From positions 52,137,355-52,201,354 of the forward strand of contig OX326960.1 in NCBI GenBank assembly GCA_946800325.1: a stretch of 64,000 nucleotides of DNA, in the 5' to 3' direction. Under the pieces are notes generated by a model, which saw only the letters and a list, made by a program, of their open reading frames with translations, searched no databases and had not been told where the DNA came from. Shown in pieces: positions 1 through 15,190 of the stretch (the stretch's first letter is position 1; every line of letters begins with the position of its first letter). The DNA comes from Luzula sylvatica (taxonomy: Eukaryota > Streptophyta > Magnoliopsida > Poales > Juncaceae). The translations under genes were made by a program, and so were the position numbers.

Positions 1-192
1 TTCGAATATTAAAAAAGTTGACTAGATCGGCATATAAGATCAGAGGCAGATGACTCAATCTCGAACACAGAGCAACACGTCTGGCTGAGGCGGGCAACAA
101 GCGAGGGAGAGTCAAGTCAAGTACGACAATCTTGGAGTGAGGCGAAGAGGACAAATAAGAGGTGGGAGTCAGGGTATCATAATATAATATTT

Positions 193-199
<7 letters not shown>

Positions 200-246
<47 letters not shown>
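200..246. repeat. (AT)n microsatellite
   Basis: Uninterrupted AT dinucleotide tract of about 46 bp. Confidence 0.95.
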
Positions 247-249
<3 letters not shown>

Positions 250-1574
250 CTAAATTATTATATTTAAATATAATTTTATGATCGTAATTTTAAATTATTA
301 ATAAATCATTTATTTGTGTTTTTTTCAACAAATATGAAATAAAAGATACATACAAAATATAATGTTCAAATCTGAATATTCGAATTCGAATTCGAGTATC
401 GAATTCGAAAAAAAAATTCGAATAATATCCGGATCTGAATCCAACACAAAAATCGAATACATAATCCGAATAAAATTATCCGGATTCAGATTCAGATCCG
501 GTCGTATCAAAATATTTTTTGGATCCGGATATTTTTCTGATATGATTCGTGTTCTGTTTGGATAATATCCCCACCATATATATGATATATTATGAAGTTA
601 ATCATGTTTAAGACTAATCCTCTTGAACTTTTTTGTAAAATGGACGTTTGTCTTTCAAAAGGTCCAACTCATTATGTTAAATATAAAAATGAGAATCTGC
701 ATGCTTTTGACATGGAGTGCATTGAACCCCTCAATACAGGTCAATAATTTCGTTTTCTAAAATCAAAGATAATATGCAAAATAAAAGTAGTTCCTTTTTT
801 ATGGGTAATTATTAATTCAATACAATCATACATGCCTGTGACAAAATACACAGAACAAATAAATTAAATAAACATGGTCAAAATATACTTGTCTATAAAT
901 TATAAATATTAAGTATAATATGTACTAATACATACTAATTGAACTTAATAGCACCAAACATTCCAAATCAAAAATCAAAGAAATGCCTTGTTACATCCTC
1001 AAGTCCCAATTGCAAAGACTTTCTTTTTCATTCTTTATTGACTAGCAAATTTGATAAATAAATTGCAAATTAGAGATTCAAAGGTTCAAACACAAAGACT
1101 GTCTTTCGGCGGCTATCAAAAAACTCTGTTGGCTGCTAGCTGAATCTTCTTTCCGGTTTCCAAAGCATATTGCACACCCAATTTATTTATTTATAAATAT
1201 GGAATTATTTCCTCTCCATTCAAATGCACTTGAGGAAGTCATAAACTATGAAAAATATAATATAATTGACCCTCCTATTAAATTTACAAGAATTTGACTC
1301 AATTCCTTCCAAACCTCCCATTAAATTTACAAGAATTTGGTTCAATCTCTGTCGACCACGTTATCAATAATTGTTCATTAAATATTGTTCATCGCTACTG
1401 TTTATCAAGCGCTGTTCATCGATATCAACTACTGTTCATCAATAAGAATTGATTACTGTTCATCGCCATCAGCTACAGTGGGTTCGGTAGCTTAATTAAC
1501 CTCTCTAATTGATTCGATTAAATATTAATTGACACGTTTAATTGACACATAAATAATTTATAATAGAGTACACA

Positions 1575-1620
1575 GGTGGATCGCCACAGCGTCCGTAGGT
1601 GGATCGCCACAGCGTCCGTA
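1575..1620. repeat. 23-bp direct tandem duplication
   Basis: A 23-bp unit beginning GGTGGATCGCCACAG is repeated exactly twice, head to tail. Confidence 0.9.
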
Positions 1621-1769
1621 GGTGTCCTCTCACGTTATTTGTTAATTTTTGCAGTCATTTTTGTATCTAGATCCTATGCTCTTTTGCGAGAGGTCTATAT
1701 TTGTTCATCCATCGGGTCGTCGCTTAATATTTAATATTTTAATTTGCATAACAATGCCATTTTTTAATG

Positions 1770-1771
<2 letters not shown>

Positions 1772-1847
<76 letters not shown>
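1772..1847. repeat. (AT)n microsatellite
   Basis: About 76 bp of pure AT dinucleotides. Open frames made of alternating Ile and Tyr across it are artefacts of the repeat. Confidence 0.95.
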
Positions 1848-1849
<2 letters not shown>

Positions 1850-2299
1850 AGCATATTGATTTATTATATGATTAAATTCGCAGCGAAACACGAGTAATTT
1901 TTCTAGTGGTGTTAAAAGGGATAGATATCTATTGCTTAATACAAATGGAGAAATTTTTTGCCGAAAGTAGCAAGCCCATAACCAAATCCCACTGCAGCAA
2001 ATGGGGTTTATGAGCAGCCGAATTATTGGAACTTTTGCCTTCTTAGTTCTTGATTCTAATTCTTATATACTTTCTTTAATTCCCGTGAGTATAATTATAA
2101 TATGCGTAAATGTACTTATGTCTCGTGAACAAGAAAAAATATATTTGATGCGTCAATCGAAAATTATTAATTGAATTGATTATATTTTTTAATTAAATTC
2201 ATCCAACTAAAAATTGATTTAAATACTAATCAATCCAATTAATCTTCATTAATCCTTTTTCATTGACGCATCATCGTTACTTTTACTTGTTTGAGAGGT

Positions 2300-2302
<3 letters not shown>

Positions 2303-2358
<56 letters not shown>
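2303..2358. repeat. (AT)n microsatellite abutting a TIR element
   Basis: AT dinucleotide tract that ends exactly where the left terminal inverted repeat of the next element begins, so it is a likely insertion target. Confidence 0.95.
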
Positions 2359-2361
<3 letters not shown>

Positions 2362-3424
2362 GCGGTTCCGTTGAGATCTTATTTTGAGTCCAGATCTACA
2401 TCGTTGATCAAAATTAGATGAGTGGCAGATATTTAATTCAAATTGATGTTTTTTTATTATTTTCCTGCCCGGTTTGTTGCCTATTATTTTCTTGCCCGCG
2501 ATCTCAGTTTGTTTCCTAATGTATTGACTTACCAAAAAAATGTGATTTCTCTTAAATATTCATGTTTGCACGATATCTATTTGTGTCTTTCTGTTGACTG
2601 GCCAAAAAAATCAGACTTATACAAAGTTTCTTGTTTGCACACTATCATTCTTTTTTCTTTATTTCTTTTACACCTCTTGTAGAATTTTTATGATGCAACC
2701 GAGCTTATCATTTTCAACCAAATAATCAATCTCTTATTTAAGTCCCTCCATGCCTTGCTTTCCTCCTATTCAAGTTAACCAAATAATCAAAGAGTACTGT
2801 ATTATATGATATGGATTATCCATTGGATTAGGGATTAGCATTCAATAAGAAATTAATTATTATTCATAAGATTATTATAATTACAATTTGACATATATTT
2901 ATTTGAATTATAATTATAATTACAATATGAATTTATAATTTTAGCAAAGGAGTAATGAATTTTATAATTCCTATGTATTCTTCAACTAATCAGCAAGTGG
3001 AGAAAACACGTCCATTGAAAAGCTAAATTAAATGCAATAGCTTACCAGAAAATTATATTTTATACCTATCAATATCCACACCTGAACAAAATTCAAGTTT
3101 TATAAGAATTAGATTGAATAATCTTCGGATTTACAAGAGTTAGATGGAATAATATCCAAGGTCTACAAGAGAGAGAAGAGCATCATGATGTGAGATAATC
3201 ATGGTGGGACAGAGAATGTCCAAGTTCTACAAAAGATAATTCATTTTGGAGAAGAGATACTTAAATGGAAAGAGGCAATATTTTGGTTTCGACAGATTTT
3301 GTTTTTTTGTTAATTTTGGCAACGTTTTTAATTAAATTTGGTTCACTCATCTAATTTTGATCAACGATTTAGATCTAGACTCGAAATAAGGAATCAAAAT
3401 AAGATCTCAACGGAACCATCTCCC
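2359..3424. mobile_element. Non-autonomous TIR DNA transposon, MULE-like
   Basis: The two ends are inverted copies over about 70 bp. The left end begins GAGGCGGTTCCGTTGAGATC. The right end, read on the minus strand, has GATGGTTCCGTTGAGATC followed by the same block ending in ATCAAAATTAGATGAGTG. One arm has an indel of about 11 bp. The roughly 0.9-kb interior has no transposase or captured exon that I can see. TIRs this long fit a Mutator-like element, but the target-site duplication cannot be read because both flanks are TA repeats. Superfamily is inferred. Confidence 0.65.
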
Positions 3425-3436
3425 TATATATATATA

Positions 3437-3666
3437 GAGGATGGTTAAGATACTTAATTAAGTATCATAAGTTTGGTATTTAAGATTTTTTGACTATTAA
3501 TTTTGCTTTGAGATTTGTGTTTTTTAATGCTATATATACTCATCATTAATGATTGCCATATCAGTTTATGCTAATCATTAAATTCACAAATCTCAAAGTA
3601 AATCCGATGGTCAAAAAATCTAAAATATCAAACTCATGATACTTAATTAAGTATCTTAGCCATCCC

Positions 3667-3669
<3 letters not shown>
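3437..3669. mobile_element. Palindromic MITE, copy 1
   Basis: A foldback element of about 233 bp. The left arm starts GAGGATGGTTAAGATACTTA and the right arm is its inverted copy (TAAGTATCTTAGCCATCC). The arms extend inward over roughly 100 bp, leaving a short AT-rich centre. It sits in TA/CT repeat DNA, so the TSD cannot be read. Copy 2 lies about 50 bp downstream in the same orientation. Confidence 0.75.

Positions 3670-3721
<52 letters not shown>
3666..3721. repeat. (CT)n(TA)n microsatellite between two MITEs
   Basis: Compound dinucleotide tract separating the two palindromic MITE copies. Confidence 0.9.
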
Positions 3722-3724
<3 letters not shown>

Positions 3725-3954
3725 GATGGTTAAGATACTCAATTAAGTATCATGGATTGGATACTTAGAATTTTTTGACCATTGGATTTGCTTTGATATT
3801 TGTGTTTTTTAATACTATATATACTCATCATTAATGATTATCATATCTGTTTATGGTAATCATTAATTGCACAAATCTCAAAACAAAATCTAATGGTCAA
3901 AAATTCATAAGTACCAAACTCATGATACTTAATTAAGTATTTTAGCCATCCTCA
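3722..3954. mobile_element. Palindromic MITE, copy 2
   Basis: Nearly the same sequence as the element at 3437-3669, with the same GAGGATGGTTAAGATACT terminus, inverted right arm, size and orientation. The two differ by scattered substitutions, so they look like separate insertions of one family or an old local duplication. TA repeats flank both ends. Confidence 0.75.
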
Positions 3955-5658
3955 TATATATATATATAAATATAACCCCTTTATCATATTTAGGAAATTT
4001 AGAATACATGTTTTGTTATATAATTCAAGGGACGTCTAGTGGAACAAAAGTCAAGGGAGAAATTTATGCCCCTTCATCGATATGCACGGCAAAAATGTTT
4101 ATTTTCAATATTTTGACCATCAAGAATTAATTTGTACGGCTTTGACAATTGAAAAAACATAAATAATCGTAAGCAGTGAAATGGCACAGACACGTCCAAG
4201 ACAAAAAAAATGTGGTAACTTCTTGCGTGCAAGTTAAAAACATCCATTAAATTCTTTTACTAATTAATCTACTAATTGCTAGATTCCGTCTAATTTGTAT
4301 ATTAATGAATTTGTTACATATTTTTAGTACGCACCATAGCTTTTATGAAAATCATAATAAACAAATTTCGGTGAGATAATTTACTCCTTCATGATAATAC
4401 CAAATAGGAAATTGTTCAAGAAACCCTAACTTTTTGATATTTATAAAAACCCCTCATATTTGGGGATTTTCTTAAAAACTCCCTATAAATACTTTGAATT
4501 ATTTTTAACCCCTAATAGTGTAAACTTTTAACTCTTTATTCACGTTTCGTATTATTTTGCACCAAAATATCCTTCCCTCGATATTTTTTTATAAATATTT
4601 TATTCAATTTAAAATAATGAATACATAATAAAATATTTTATGAAATAATATTTCATTATATTACGGTTTTTATATAATGTAAAAATATTATTTCGTATAC
4701 ATAAAAATTATAAATACTAACGAATTTCAAAAAATAATATTCTATATAAAATCATTAAATTATAAAATATTTCTTAAAACAGTATTATAAATCATCCTAA
4801 TATAATATCATGAATATTATATTTCAATTATTATTTATTTATTAATTTAGATTAAATAAAAAAATTATATAAGAAAAAACAGGGTATTTAGGTTCATAAA
4901 AGAGTGAAATGGATGGAGTGTTGGTAAAATATAAATGAATGTTTTTGTAAGAGGGTTTTGAGGGAATCGAAGTTTTTTTTCTTCTTTTGCAAAATTCCAG
5001 AAAAGTTAGGGGCTTTTTGAGTAATGTATCAACAAAATAATATGGATTTAATGCAAGTATGCAATATACACAAGAATCATAAAAAAGAAAACTCTTTAAT
5101 TGTGAGCGATAATTTATAAATGGATCACAGTTCATATCATATAAGCTAGTTGAATTGTAAAGACAATGTATATATTTTTTTTCAAAATGACGGTGTTGTT
5201 TTCTTAATTGCTTAAAATATCCTTATCTTTAGACTTTCACAAATATCCCGAACTGGCCTGTCCGGTGTTACATATCCACCACTATTATTTTTTGATTATT
5301 TGCGGTATTTCCAATATCGTAAAAAAAATGCGACAAACGTAACAAACATTGTTTTTTTGTCACGTCAAACAATTAGCGGATGTCAAATTTCTCCCATCGG
5401 TGTCAGTGATTTAAAACACTGAAAAATTAAAAATATCACAATATCATTCAATTCTCGTTCTTTTTTGTCTTTCACCATCTCTTCTTCCCTATATAAAAGC
5501 TTTCTTCTTCTTCTATTTCCCTCACAATTCCTCCGTTCTCTCCTATACATATCTCTTCTAGTTCTAATTGAATGTATTTTCGGGTTTGTTTAAGATTATG
5601 AACGAAATATCATTTGTTTTCTAATAAAATTATTTCAATATTTATAACTCGAGGTGTG
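3955..5658. other. AT-rich intergenic DNA, nothing recognised
   Basis: No domain, RNA gene or element end could be supported. The 97-codon minus-strand frame near 4842-5135 has no recognisable family features and lies in very AT-rich sequence. Confidence 0.55.

Positions 5659-5693
<35 letters not shown>
5659..5693. repeat. (AAT)n microsatellite
   Basis: About eleven AAT/TAA trinucleotides. Confidence 0.95.
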
Positions 5694-5694
<1 letters not shown>

Positions 5695-5898
5695 TAACAT
5701 AACATATTGTAGAAGAGTGGAAGGTGGGAATTTATATATTTATTGGACATTAAAACAAATAATACAATATCTTGACATGAAGACGATACAAATAGTTTTA
5801 TCAGATAAAAGACATTAATATATACTATTTACCCATCCCTTATTTGTACCTATCTTTGAGTTTTCTCATTAAATCATATCATCATGTTTATTAATCAT

Positions 5899-6096
5899 AA
5901 TATAATATAATATAATATAGTATAATATAATATAATATAACATCATATAATATAATATTATATAATACAATATAATTTAAAACAATATAAAATAATATAA
6001 TATCATATTATATAATATAATACAATATAATAAAATATAAAACAATATAATCTAATCTAATATCATGTAATATAAAAGAATATAATATAATATAAT
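5899..6096. repeat. TATAA-type AT minisatellite
   Basis: About 200 bp built from degenerate TATAA/ATATAAT words of 5-10 bp. It is followed by ordinary AT-rich DNA up to the phosphatase promoter. Confidence 0.8.
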
Positions 6097-6825
6097 TAGG
6101 ATTAAATATTAAAATATTGAAATCCATATTAAAATATTGAAATTCATAGATCTTGCACCAAAGAATCAAACAAATTTTTTTGTATACATGATTTCAAAAT
6201 ACAACAAATCAAACAACTCAAATGAATTATCAAATAAATACATAAATAATAATATACGTGTATTTCACATATCATGTATATCAAAATTCCCCAAATCAAA
6301 CAAGCCCCATGTAATTTCAAATTAAAAAACGGATAAATATGTAAATCCCCCGAGAAAATATCGGTAAAGCTCAAGCCACTCCCTTCCTCCCTCCCATATC
6401 CCCTCCTTAGGGTGGCTGACATGTGGGTTTCATATATATTAATTTTTGTAAAAGTAGGTGTGGAGTCCACATGTCAGTGACCTAGGAAGAAAATTTGGGA
6501 GTGAGGGAGAGAGTGACGGTAGCATCGTCCAGAAAATATATCATGAAGTCGCATCTCATTGAATTTTTCTTTTTTCAACCCTAGGCTCTAATCTTCATTA
6601 TTCCATCATCAGCACGTCTCTCAGAAATCAGATGTCACAAACATGAAACACCAACATAACATACTGCCCTCTTCTCTCCATTTATGACAATTTACACGTC
6701 CATTATCTATCCCCATGTATTTCTACTTCAGACTAGTCTCTACAGTACAGGAGATCTCCCTTACTAAATACGTGAGATAATCTACAATCTCTTTTCTTTT
6801 TTCAATGAAAATCCCAGAGAACTAA

Positions 6826-8252
<1,427 letters not shown>

Positions 8253-8676
8253 ACGAATAACATTGATTTGACATTTATTTCTTTCTGTTTGTATTCAATG
8301 GAGAGAGCATTGTCTTAGTAGATAGTTTTGTCTTCTTAATCAACCCATAAAAAAGAAAGAAAAATTGGGATTTGAATTTGAAACGAAGATTTGAGCCTGT
8401 TTGGACTTCGTTTGGTTGTGTTAAGTTTGTAACGGGCCACCAAATTGTAGGGAATTTTCTGTTTTGGTAGAACTGCAAGAGGTTTATGTCGTTTTTTTTT
8501 TCTTATGATCTCTTGCTGGAACTATTGTGTTCTGTTTTAACTATAAATAATATGAGTAAAAGAAAAAAAATGTTCATTTGTCCTCCAATGCATTTGCAGA
8601 GTTTGCATCACAAGTAAATATCTAAAATATATAAAATTTTCCTCTCGGTCTCTTTTTCTAATGAAAGAGTTACTTC
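8253..8676 (+). other. 3' flank of the PFA-DSP gene
   Basis: AT-rich sequence with likely 3' UTR. AATAA-like words near 8540-8550 could serve polyadenylation, but no site can be fixed. A weak minus-strand frame at 8275-8478 is not supported. Confidence 0.4.
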
Positions 8677-9268
8677 TAGGAATGTCAATGGGTTATGTAT
8701 TATTCGTGCCCGACGGATATCCAATCTGGGCAGGGCGGATAATACCCGATTAATTCTATCCGCATATTGGATATTACCCGATTACAAAATATCCTGCACG
8801 GATACAAGTAGGATATGAATGATGTCATATCCGACCCGTGAGTATACCCGACCCGAACCCGGTTCTTCATAACCCTAGTTATATTAATATTTAACTTTCC
8901 TTAACCCTACTTGTCTCATATTCTTTGTTTATCTACCATGCTTCCTTTCGAGTCTCGTGTTGACGTCAATTTAATTTTACGCAATTTAAAAAATATTTGT
9001 TTTGTATTTTTTGATTTTGTAATACTATTATGTTATGTTATGTTATTTAATTTGAAAAAAATATATTTTTCGTTAGTATGTTTGTTTTGCATATATTTAA
9101 TTATGGATAAAATTTTTCGTTGTTAATCCGAGTACCCGCGGATACTAAGCGGGGTGGGTAAAATTACTCGTTTAGTTGCCGGATCGAATATGGATATTAC
9201 CCGATTAAGATTGGTAAGGATAAGGATGAACCCATACCCAATCCGAACCCGATCCATTGACATCCCTA
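8677..9268. mobile_element. hAT-type MITE with 8-bp TSD
   Basis: The element starts TAGGAATGTCAATGGGT and ends, read on the minus strand, TAGGGATGTCAATGGAT, giving terminal inverted repeats of about 17 bp with two mismatches. It is flanked by 8-bp direct repeats GTTACTTC (8669-8676) and GTTACTTG (9269-9276), one mismatch. An 8-bp TSD with TAGGG-like termini is diagnostic of the hAT superfamily. The interior is rich in GGATAT/ACCCGA words in both orientations and codes for nothing recognisable. It lies about 420 bp after the phosphatase stop codon. Confidence 0.85.
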
Positions 9269-9276
9269 GTTACTTG

Positions 9277-10720
9277 AGCATGAATTCATAAATGCAAATG
9301 GCACTGATAATTAGTTCGTAAACATGATTTTTATATGACACTTAAGGGATGAAATATGTAAAAGTTGAAGACCACCTAAAAATAAATCAATCAAATATCG
9401 ACTAATAGCATAATAGGCCCAAATTGATAATCATTAATGAATACATAATGCCTAGTTGGGCCTGGACTTGTCTTTTTGAAAATAAATCCAGCAACATAAA
9501 GTAGTTCATCTAGTTTAAGTTTGAAAACATCCACAAATACTACGACAGGTATTGTTCGGCCCTTCCAATAATGCCAGCCCATTATAAATATTTAGCATTT
9601 AAGAAGCCTGATTTCCGTATTGGCAATGTTAAATAGCTAACGGAGCAATGAGAAAATACAGGACCGAAGCCCAAAATAGATGTAATTTTACACCATGCTT
9701 TCTAACTTCAATATTCTTTTGTTTCATTGTGGACTTGTTAATCGTGTTGGATAGTATGATGTTATTGCATTGTTTGCGCAAGATTGTAACTACCAAAAGA
9801 AAGAGGATAATGTGATAAAAAACATAATTCTACTAAGACATTAAAGTTTTCCAATTATTTGTTATCCACAAAACATTTCGAGAAATATATTTGCTTTTTG
9901 CATCAACGCATAACATACAAAATATACAAAATATAAGCTGGAAACATGACAGAGACATATAAAAAGCAAAAAGGAGATCCGAAAAAAGTAAACAAATAAG
10001 TTCCACAATCATGGATACGTGACATAGTCGGTACTGCTTATGGCAGATTCTTGACACAAATCTCGTTGCACAATCAATTCCTTTTCGGAGAAAGACTTGT
10101 CATGATTGCCTAAATCCAGTTCCCATAAACGCCATGAAAAGTATTGCCTTGGTTGTTATTGTTAGTTCATTAATAAACTTTTGATCATAGTAATATAACA
10201 ACTTGGAGGGCTCTATTTATGCCAATTACTTTTTCAAAATCTTTGCATATTTGAGTTACTTTTTCACCACAATAGTGATCAAATGGTACGTCCGATATGC
10301 TAAAAAATATGCCATATGAAGTAAAAACATTAAACACATTTACACAAATTGTCCATATTAGAAAAATATAATATTCACGGTCAAAAGAGGCAAAGTCACG
10401 ACAAAATAAAACACAAAGAACTTAGTTTGAACAAATAATATCGAAACAATTATGAAATTTTGTTTAGGTTGTGTATCCCTACACCGCCTTCTATTTAATA
10501 TGCATTGGACTGCACAACTCAATATTTATTTTATTTATGAAATAGATTCGTTTTGCCGAAAACAACAATATGAAATTTCTTCTTTTATGTCTCTAACTCC
10601 TAAGCACGAAAATATACTTTATAAGAATATTGGAAATGATCCGCGTAGGAATCACATTTCCATGCTCTAAACCCTACTTTGCAGTCTCTCACCAATAATG
10701 TGTCAGCGCCAGCAAGGTAA
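9277..10720. other. Intergenic DNA, no gene recognised
   Basis: Small open frames at 9391-9582 (-), 9833-10057 (-) and 10452-10670 (+) have no domain, splice structure or homology that I recognise. The sequence ends at the LTR B terminus at 10721. Confidence 0.5.
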
Positions 10721-11949
10721 TGTTGTTTAATTAACATCTAGAGGGGGGCTCAATATGTAATACTAGGGTACTATTTTCGTGCTAATGATATTTAATTTTA
10801 TATTGTGCGGAAGCAAAATTTAAATGAATAATAAATAAATAATATCGAAACAAATAACACAAAATATTTGTTTACAAAGTTCGGTAGGTGGTTGCTTTGT
10901 AGTTTTAACTCACCATCTACTTGCTCAATCGACCGATTTGATTGATTGCAAGTACCTACGTCTCCGGGAATGTCTTGCGCCTCTTTGCCTTTCTATTGAA
11001 TTCCCAAGTCAACACTTACAAGGTTTGACTATATCGATTTACATGCTTCTATTGATCTATGTCGGGATTTACAATAATTGCAACTAGCATATAACAAAAC
11101 TACAAACAAACTAAACGTGATCGGGAACGCAAGTTGAGAATTGTTGGTAGAAAGGATTCGAAAGTAGATCAATGATCTAAGATTTTATCTAGAAGTATTT
11201 AGCTCAAGATGTTGGCTTAGTTTTCTTGCTTTTAGATGGTGTAAAAATGATGGCAAAGTTGGAGAGAGAAAACTAGGAAGGATTCTATTTATTCAACACA
11301 TGGTCCCTTTTTCGATAAGATTCGGAGAGGGTTCAAAGCCCCTCTTCCAAATAATAAATATAAGAAAAGGAAATAGCGTTTTTTACATCCTGCATTTCCA
11401 CTTTTTTTATAGCTAAACAATATAAGCAAAAAAATGGACAAAAAGGAAATAAGTACTTTTTACAAAAAAAACCTCAGAATATAAAAGATTCCTCAAGACC
11501 TCACACAGATCACGGTCCACCCAGCATTTATGCGTGCACAACACCTATTTAAAGTATACGGAGCATCTCTCTGTCATATCTGACACAAATTAATGTTCTG
11601 TCATTTACAAAGCACATCCCTTTATGACTCTTGTCTCCCCTTAATTCTTTTCTAGCTCTTTCCATGGCGATATCATGAATTCTTTCGATCTCCATTACAA
11701 GTCTACTCTTTCCTCCTCTATTTGCCTATTACTCAAACTGAATAAGGCATAATCTTGATCTACTTCGTCCAAGAGATCCATCCCTTCCTTCTTCTTGTCT
11801 GTAAACGCTCGTATGCAGCATTTTTGCCAGATAGTGTGAATAAAAGCAGAGAACAACTGAGAGGATGCCACACACACCTTTGACTCCCAATCGGGCTCAG
11901 ATATGCCAAGATTGACTATCGAGAGACCATTGACTCCCAATGAATAGCA

Positions 11950-14900
11950 ACGAAAGAACACTCCGCTACCAGGTGATTAACTGTCTCTAAGCTACTACAA
12001 CAAGGTATAATCAAAATTTTTCCTTTTTATTCATCATCCAATCTTGTGTGAGAATTGTTTCTTGAAAAAGTAACCATAATAACACTTTGAGTTTCGAGGG
12101 CATTTTCAAATGCAATATACGACCTAGGTCACCATGTGAGAATATCCCTTGTATTACAGTCTCATATGCACTTTCACTGTATATCTCTTTCTCTCATTCC
12201 ATATCTAGCCAATCGAATCTGGTATCTCTTCTCTTAGCACCACCTCATCTAATTTCTCTTTTAACCACTTCAACTCTTCCTATGCTTTATCTGATCATAT
12301 TCTTTTAAATGCCTCATTGAAATTTTGCATGCTTTTAATTAATTGAGCAAATGTACCACATTGTATCAACGAAAAGTTATAAAAGAGGAACTTGTTGGTA
12401 CAACAATCCATATCCCCAATTATTGTACCAAAAGCTGGTATTGCAACCATTTCACAAATTAAATATTGTTGATCTCCAAAAGAATCCCAGGAAATATTGC
12501 ATATTATCCCAAAAGTGTGAATCTTTAGGATTTTTAGGGCCTTCCATATATTTTTTCCCTAAATTACTTACTATCATCTGCTAGTCTAATCCCTCTTTCT
12601 TATCGTAAAACTTCCATATCCATTTCTGTAACAAGGATTGATTAAAGACCTCTAATTGTAATACTCCATGCCTCCAAATCTCTTAGGTCTACACACCGAA
12701 TCCCATGAAGCTAGATTATATAATTTTTTTTGCATTTCTTCTCCACAAGAAATTCCTTCTCAATTCATCTATTTCCATTAGGGTGCATTTAGGAAATTTA
12801 AAACCCATCAAATAATAAATTTGCAAAGCTGATAAAACAGCATTCACCAGAACCAATCTTCATCCTGCATTAAGTAATGCTCCTTTCCATCCCAATAATC
12901 TCTTCTCCAACTTTTCAATAATTTGCCAATAAACCTCTTTCTTTGGCCTTTTATCCATAAATGGGTATCCTAGATAGGTAAAAGGCAATTCAACATATGG
13001 GCATCCCAACTCATTCTCCAATTCCATAATTATCTCAGATGACTTTGATATAATTAAAAATTCTGATTTTTGATAATTCGATTCTACTGCTATAACCTTG
13101 GCTGTAATGAGATTATATTTTCAAGCCAGCAGAATTTTCAAATGCATCCAGTATAAATCTGATCCTCCTAGCTTGAAACACATCTGGCTTAAGCATAAAA
13201 AGAGTGTCATCAGCATAGAAGAGACTCACTTCTCCTCCCATGATTGGTTTTTCTATGAAATTTCTTTCAGGCATGGCCTTAATCAATATGGCTAGTGAGT
13301 CAATAGAGTATAAATTGATGGGAGAATAAAGAATCCCCCTGTCTAACTCCTCTTTTTAAATGGATATTTCTCCCTGGATTTCCATTTGATATCACCTTAG
13401 AAGCTCCTCTTAAGATCCAGTTCCTCACCCAATTAATCCAAACTAGACCAAAACCTCTTACTCTAAACTTTTTAAATACAAAGTCCCAAGCCAGTGTCAA
13501 CAGACTTCTGAATATCAGCCTTAAATACCAACATCTCCCTTTTCTCAATCTTAACTTTGTGTATACCTTCCATATCATATATATAACACTCACTAATCTC
13601 CTTATTCTCCAAAAAATCTAACTGATTAGGCAAGGTTAGTTGATTGATATACTTCTTCAGCCTATTGGCAAGTACTTTAGAATTTGTTTTTTGAATCCCA
13701 CTAATCAGGCTAATTGGCCAAAAATCACTTGATTTTTGAGAGTTTTCTTTCTTGGGAATCAAAGCAATATATGAAACTCCAAATCCATCCAAACGTTCAT
13801 GAACTTCTTGAGAGTTTATAATAGAGTATATTTCATCTCTCATCTCCTTCCAATATGTTTAAAAAAATTCTCCTGTCAGTCCATATGGACCAGGAGATTT
13901 TCCAGCCTTCCACTTCAAAATCACTCTATCAATTTCCTCTGTTTTAATGGGCTTTTAAAGTTCATTAAGATCCACTTTATCAGCAAAATAAATGCTAGAA
14001 GCCATCAACACTGATCTATCATGATCCACTTTAGAATTAAATCCAATAATGCCTTTAAAGAAGTTAAACAAAATACCAGCTTAGCTCATGACAGGTACAT
14101 GTTTGACCTAATTCCTAATTCTCCAAAATAGAAATCATTAGTTTAATTTGTGTAATGGTACATACCTGTGGAAGAATTTGGTATTGCTATCTCCTTTCTT
14201 AATCCATTTAAGCTTAGCTCTCATCTTCCAATAATCCTCCTTCTCATGTAATAAAAACTCATATCTTTCTTTAATTAATTACCTCAACCATTTTTCTATA
14301 TGAGTTAACTCTCTTGTCTCTTGTTTCTTATCAATCCATTCAATAATTGCTTTACAATTTGGCACTTGCAATTTTGAATTTCTCGTTCTATTATTGTCCC
14401 ATCTTCTTAATTTAGTCTGTAGAGATTCCATTTTTAGATATAACTCCTTGAAGGTATTGACTTTATTACTTCTGAAATGTTCTTCTATGATCTCTGAAGC
14501 CTCTTTATTTTGGTTCCAAGTATCTAAAACCCTGAAATATAGGAAAGGAAGAGTTTGATTTCAAAATACTAGGGCAATGATATGAACTTGTATTAACAAG
14601 AGCCCCTTGAGAAGAATTTGGGAATAAAGGTGACCATGATAGGTTAAATAAAAACCTATCGAGTCTTGCCATTGTTGTGGAATTTGACCAAGTAAACTCC
14701 CTTCCTTTTAGGGGAAATGAATGTCTTCTCTGTGTCTATTTTCATTATGCTGTCTTTCATTGGATCCTGCCACTAAGTTAAAGTCCCCCATTATTAGCCA
14801 AGGGCTAGCATTATCCTCCTTTATCTCCAGTAACTCTTCCAGAAATTTCTTCTTATCACTGATAATTTTGGGACCATAAACTCCTGTCACCAAGATTTCA

Positions 14901-15190
14901 TTTTTATCCCATTTACAATTTAACCTAACTGTGATAGAATAAGCTCTCTCTCTACTACTGTGATTTTTTGAAAGTAAGAATTATTCCATGAGATATGAAT
15001 ATCACCCGAGGTACCATTTGAATTTAGGGTTTCAAAAGTGTTTAAGTTGGCTCCCACTATCTCTTTATTCATCTTATCACCACACTCCCTCAATTTATTC
15101 TCATGCAAACAACATATATCATGGGCAAAATGAATTATATTTTATCTTACTTGATTTCTCTTTGCTTTTGCATTTAAGCCCCTAATATTC
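11950..15190 (-). pseudogene. LINE ORF2 remnant: endonuclease, reverse transcriptase, zf-RVT
   Basis: Broken into several frames. The endonuclease begins near 15190 (catalytic-Glu region CLHENKL, near 15100) and continues to WLIMGDFNLVAGSNERQ (about 14745-14800), the conserved EEP-fold motif. The reverse transcriptase holds a PKKENSQ...WPISLISG...KVLANRLKKYI block (13640-13790), a NGNPGRNIHLKRGVRQGDS block near 13330-13390, and the active site FYADDT at about 13202-13220. Downstream, around 11950-12110, a frameshifted zf-RVT-like segment (LKVLLWLLF, NHLVAECSF) is visible. Stops and frameshifts throughout exclude a functional protein. Confidence 0.85.

Larger units (their letters stand above)
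1..2302. other. AT-rich intergenic DNA, no gene recognised
   Basis: No convincing coding region is seen. Bases 1-180 are more GC-balanced than what follows and could be an old element remnant, but no ends are visible. Bases 361-560 are rich in TTCGAA and ATCCGGAT-like self-complementary words. Bases 1340-1500 hold scattered copies of a CTGTTCATC word. Bases 1575-1620 are an exact 23-bp duplication (1575-1597 and 1598-1620). Short open frames here are poorly supported. Confidence 0.6.

Noticed and set aside
1649..1897. Open frames with long Ile-Tyr runs here and at 2260-2535, 21441-21890 and 26972-27364.
   Set aside because: They are translations of AT microsatellites joined to flanking DNA.
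6144..6470. 108-codon minus-strand frame upstream of the phosphatase.
   Set aside because: AT-rich, no domain, overlaps the promoter region and lacks any supporting signal.
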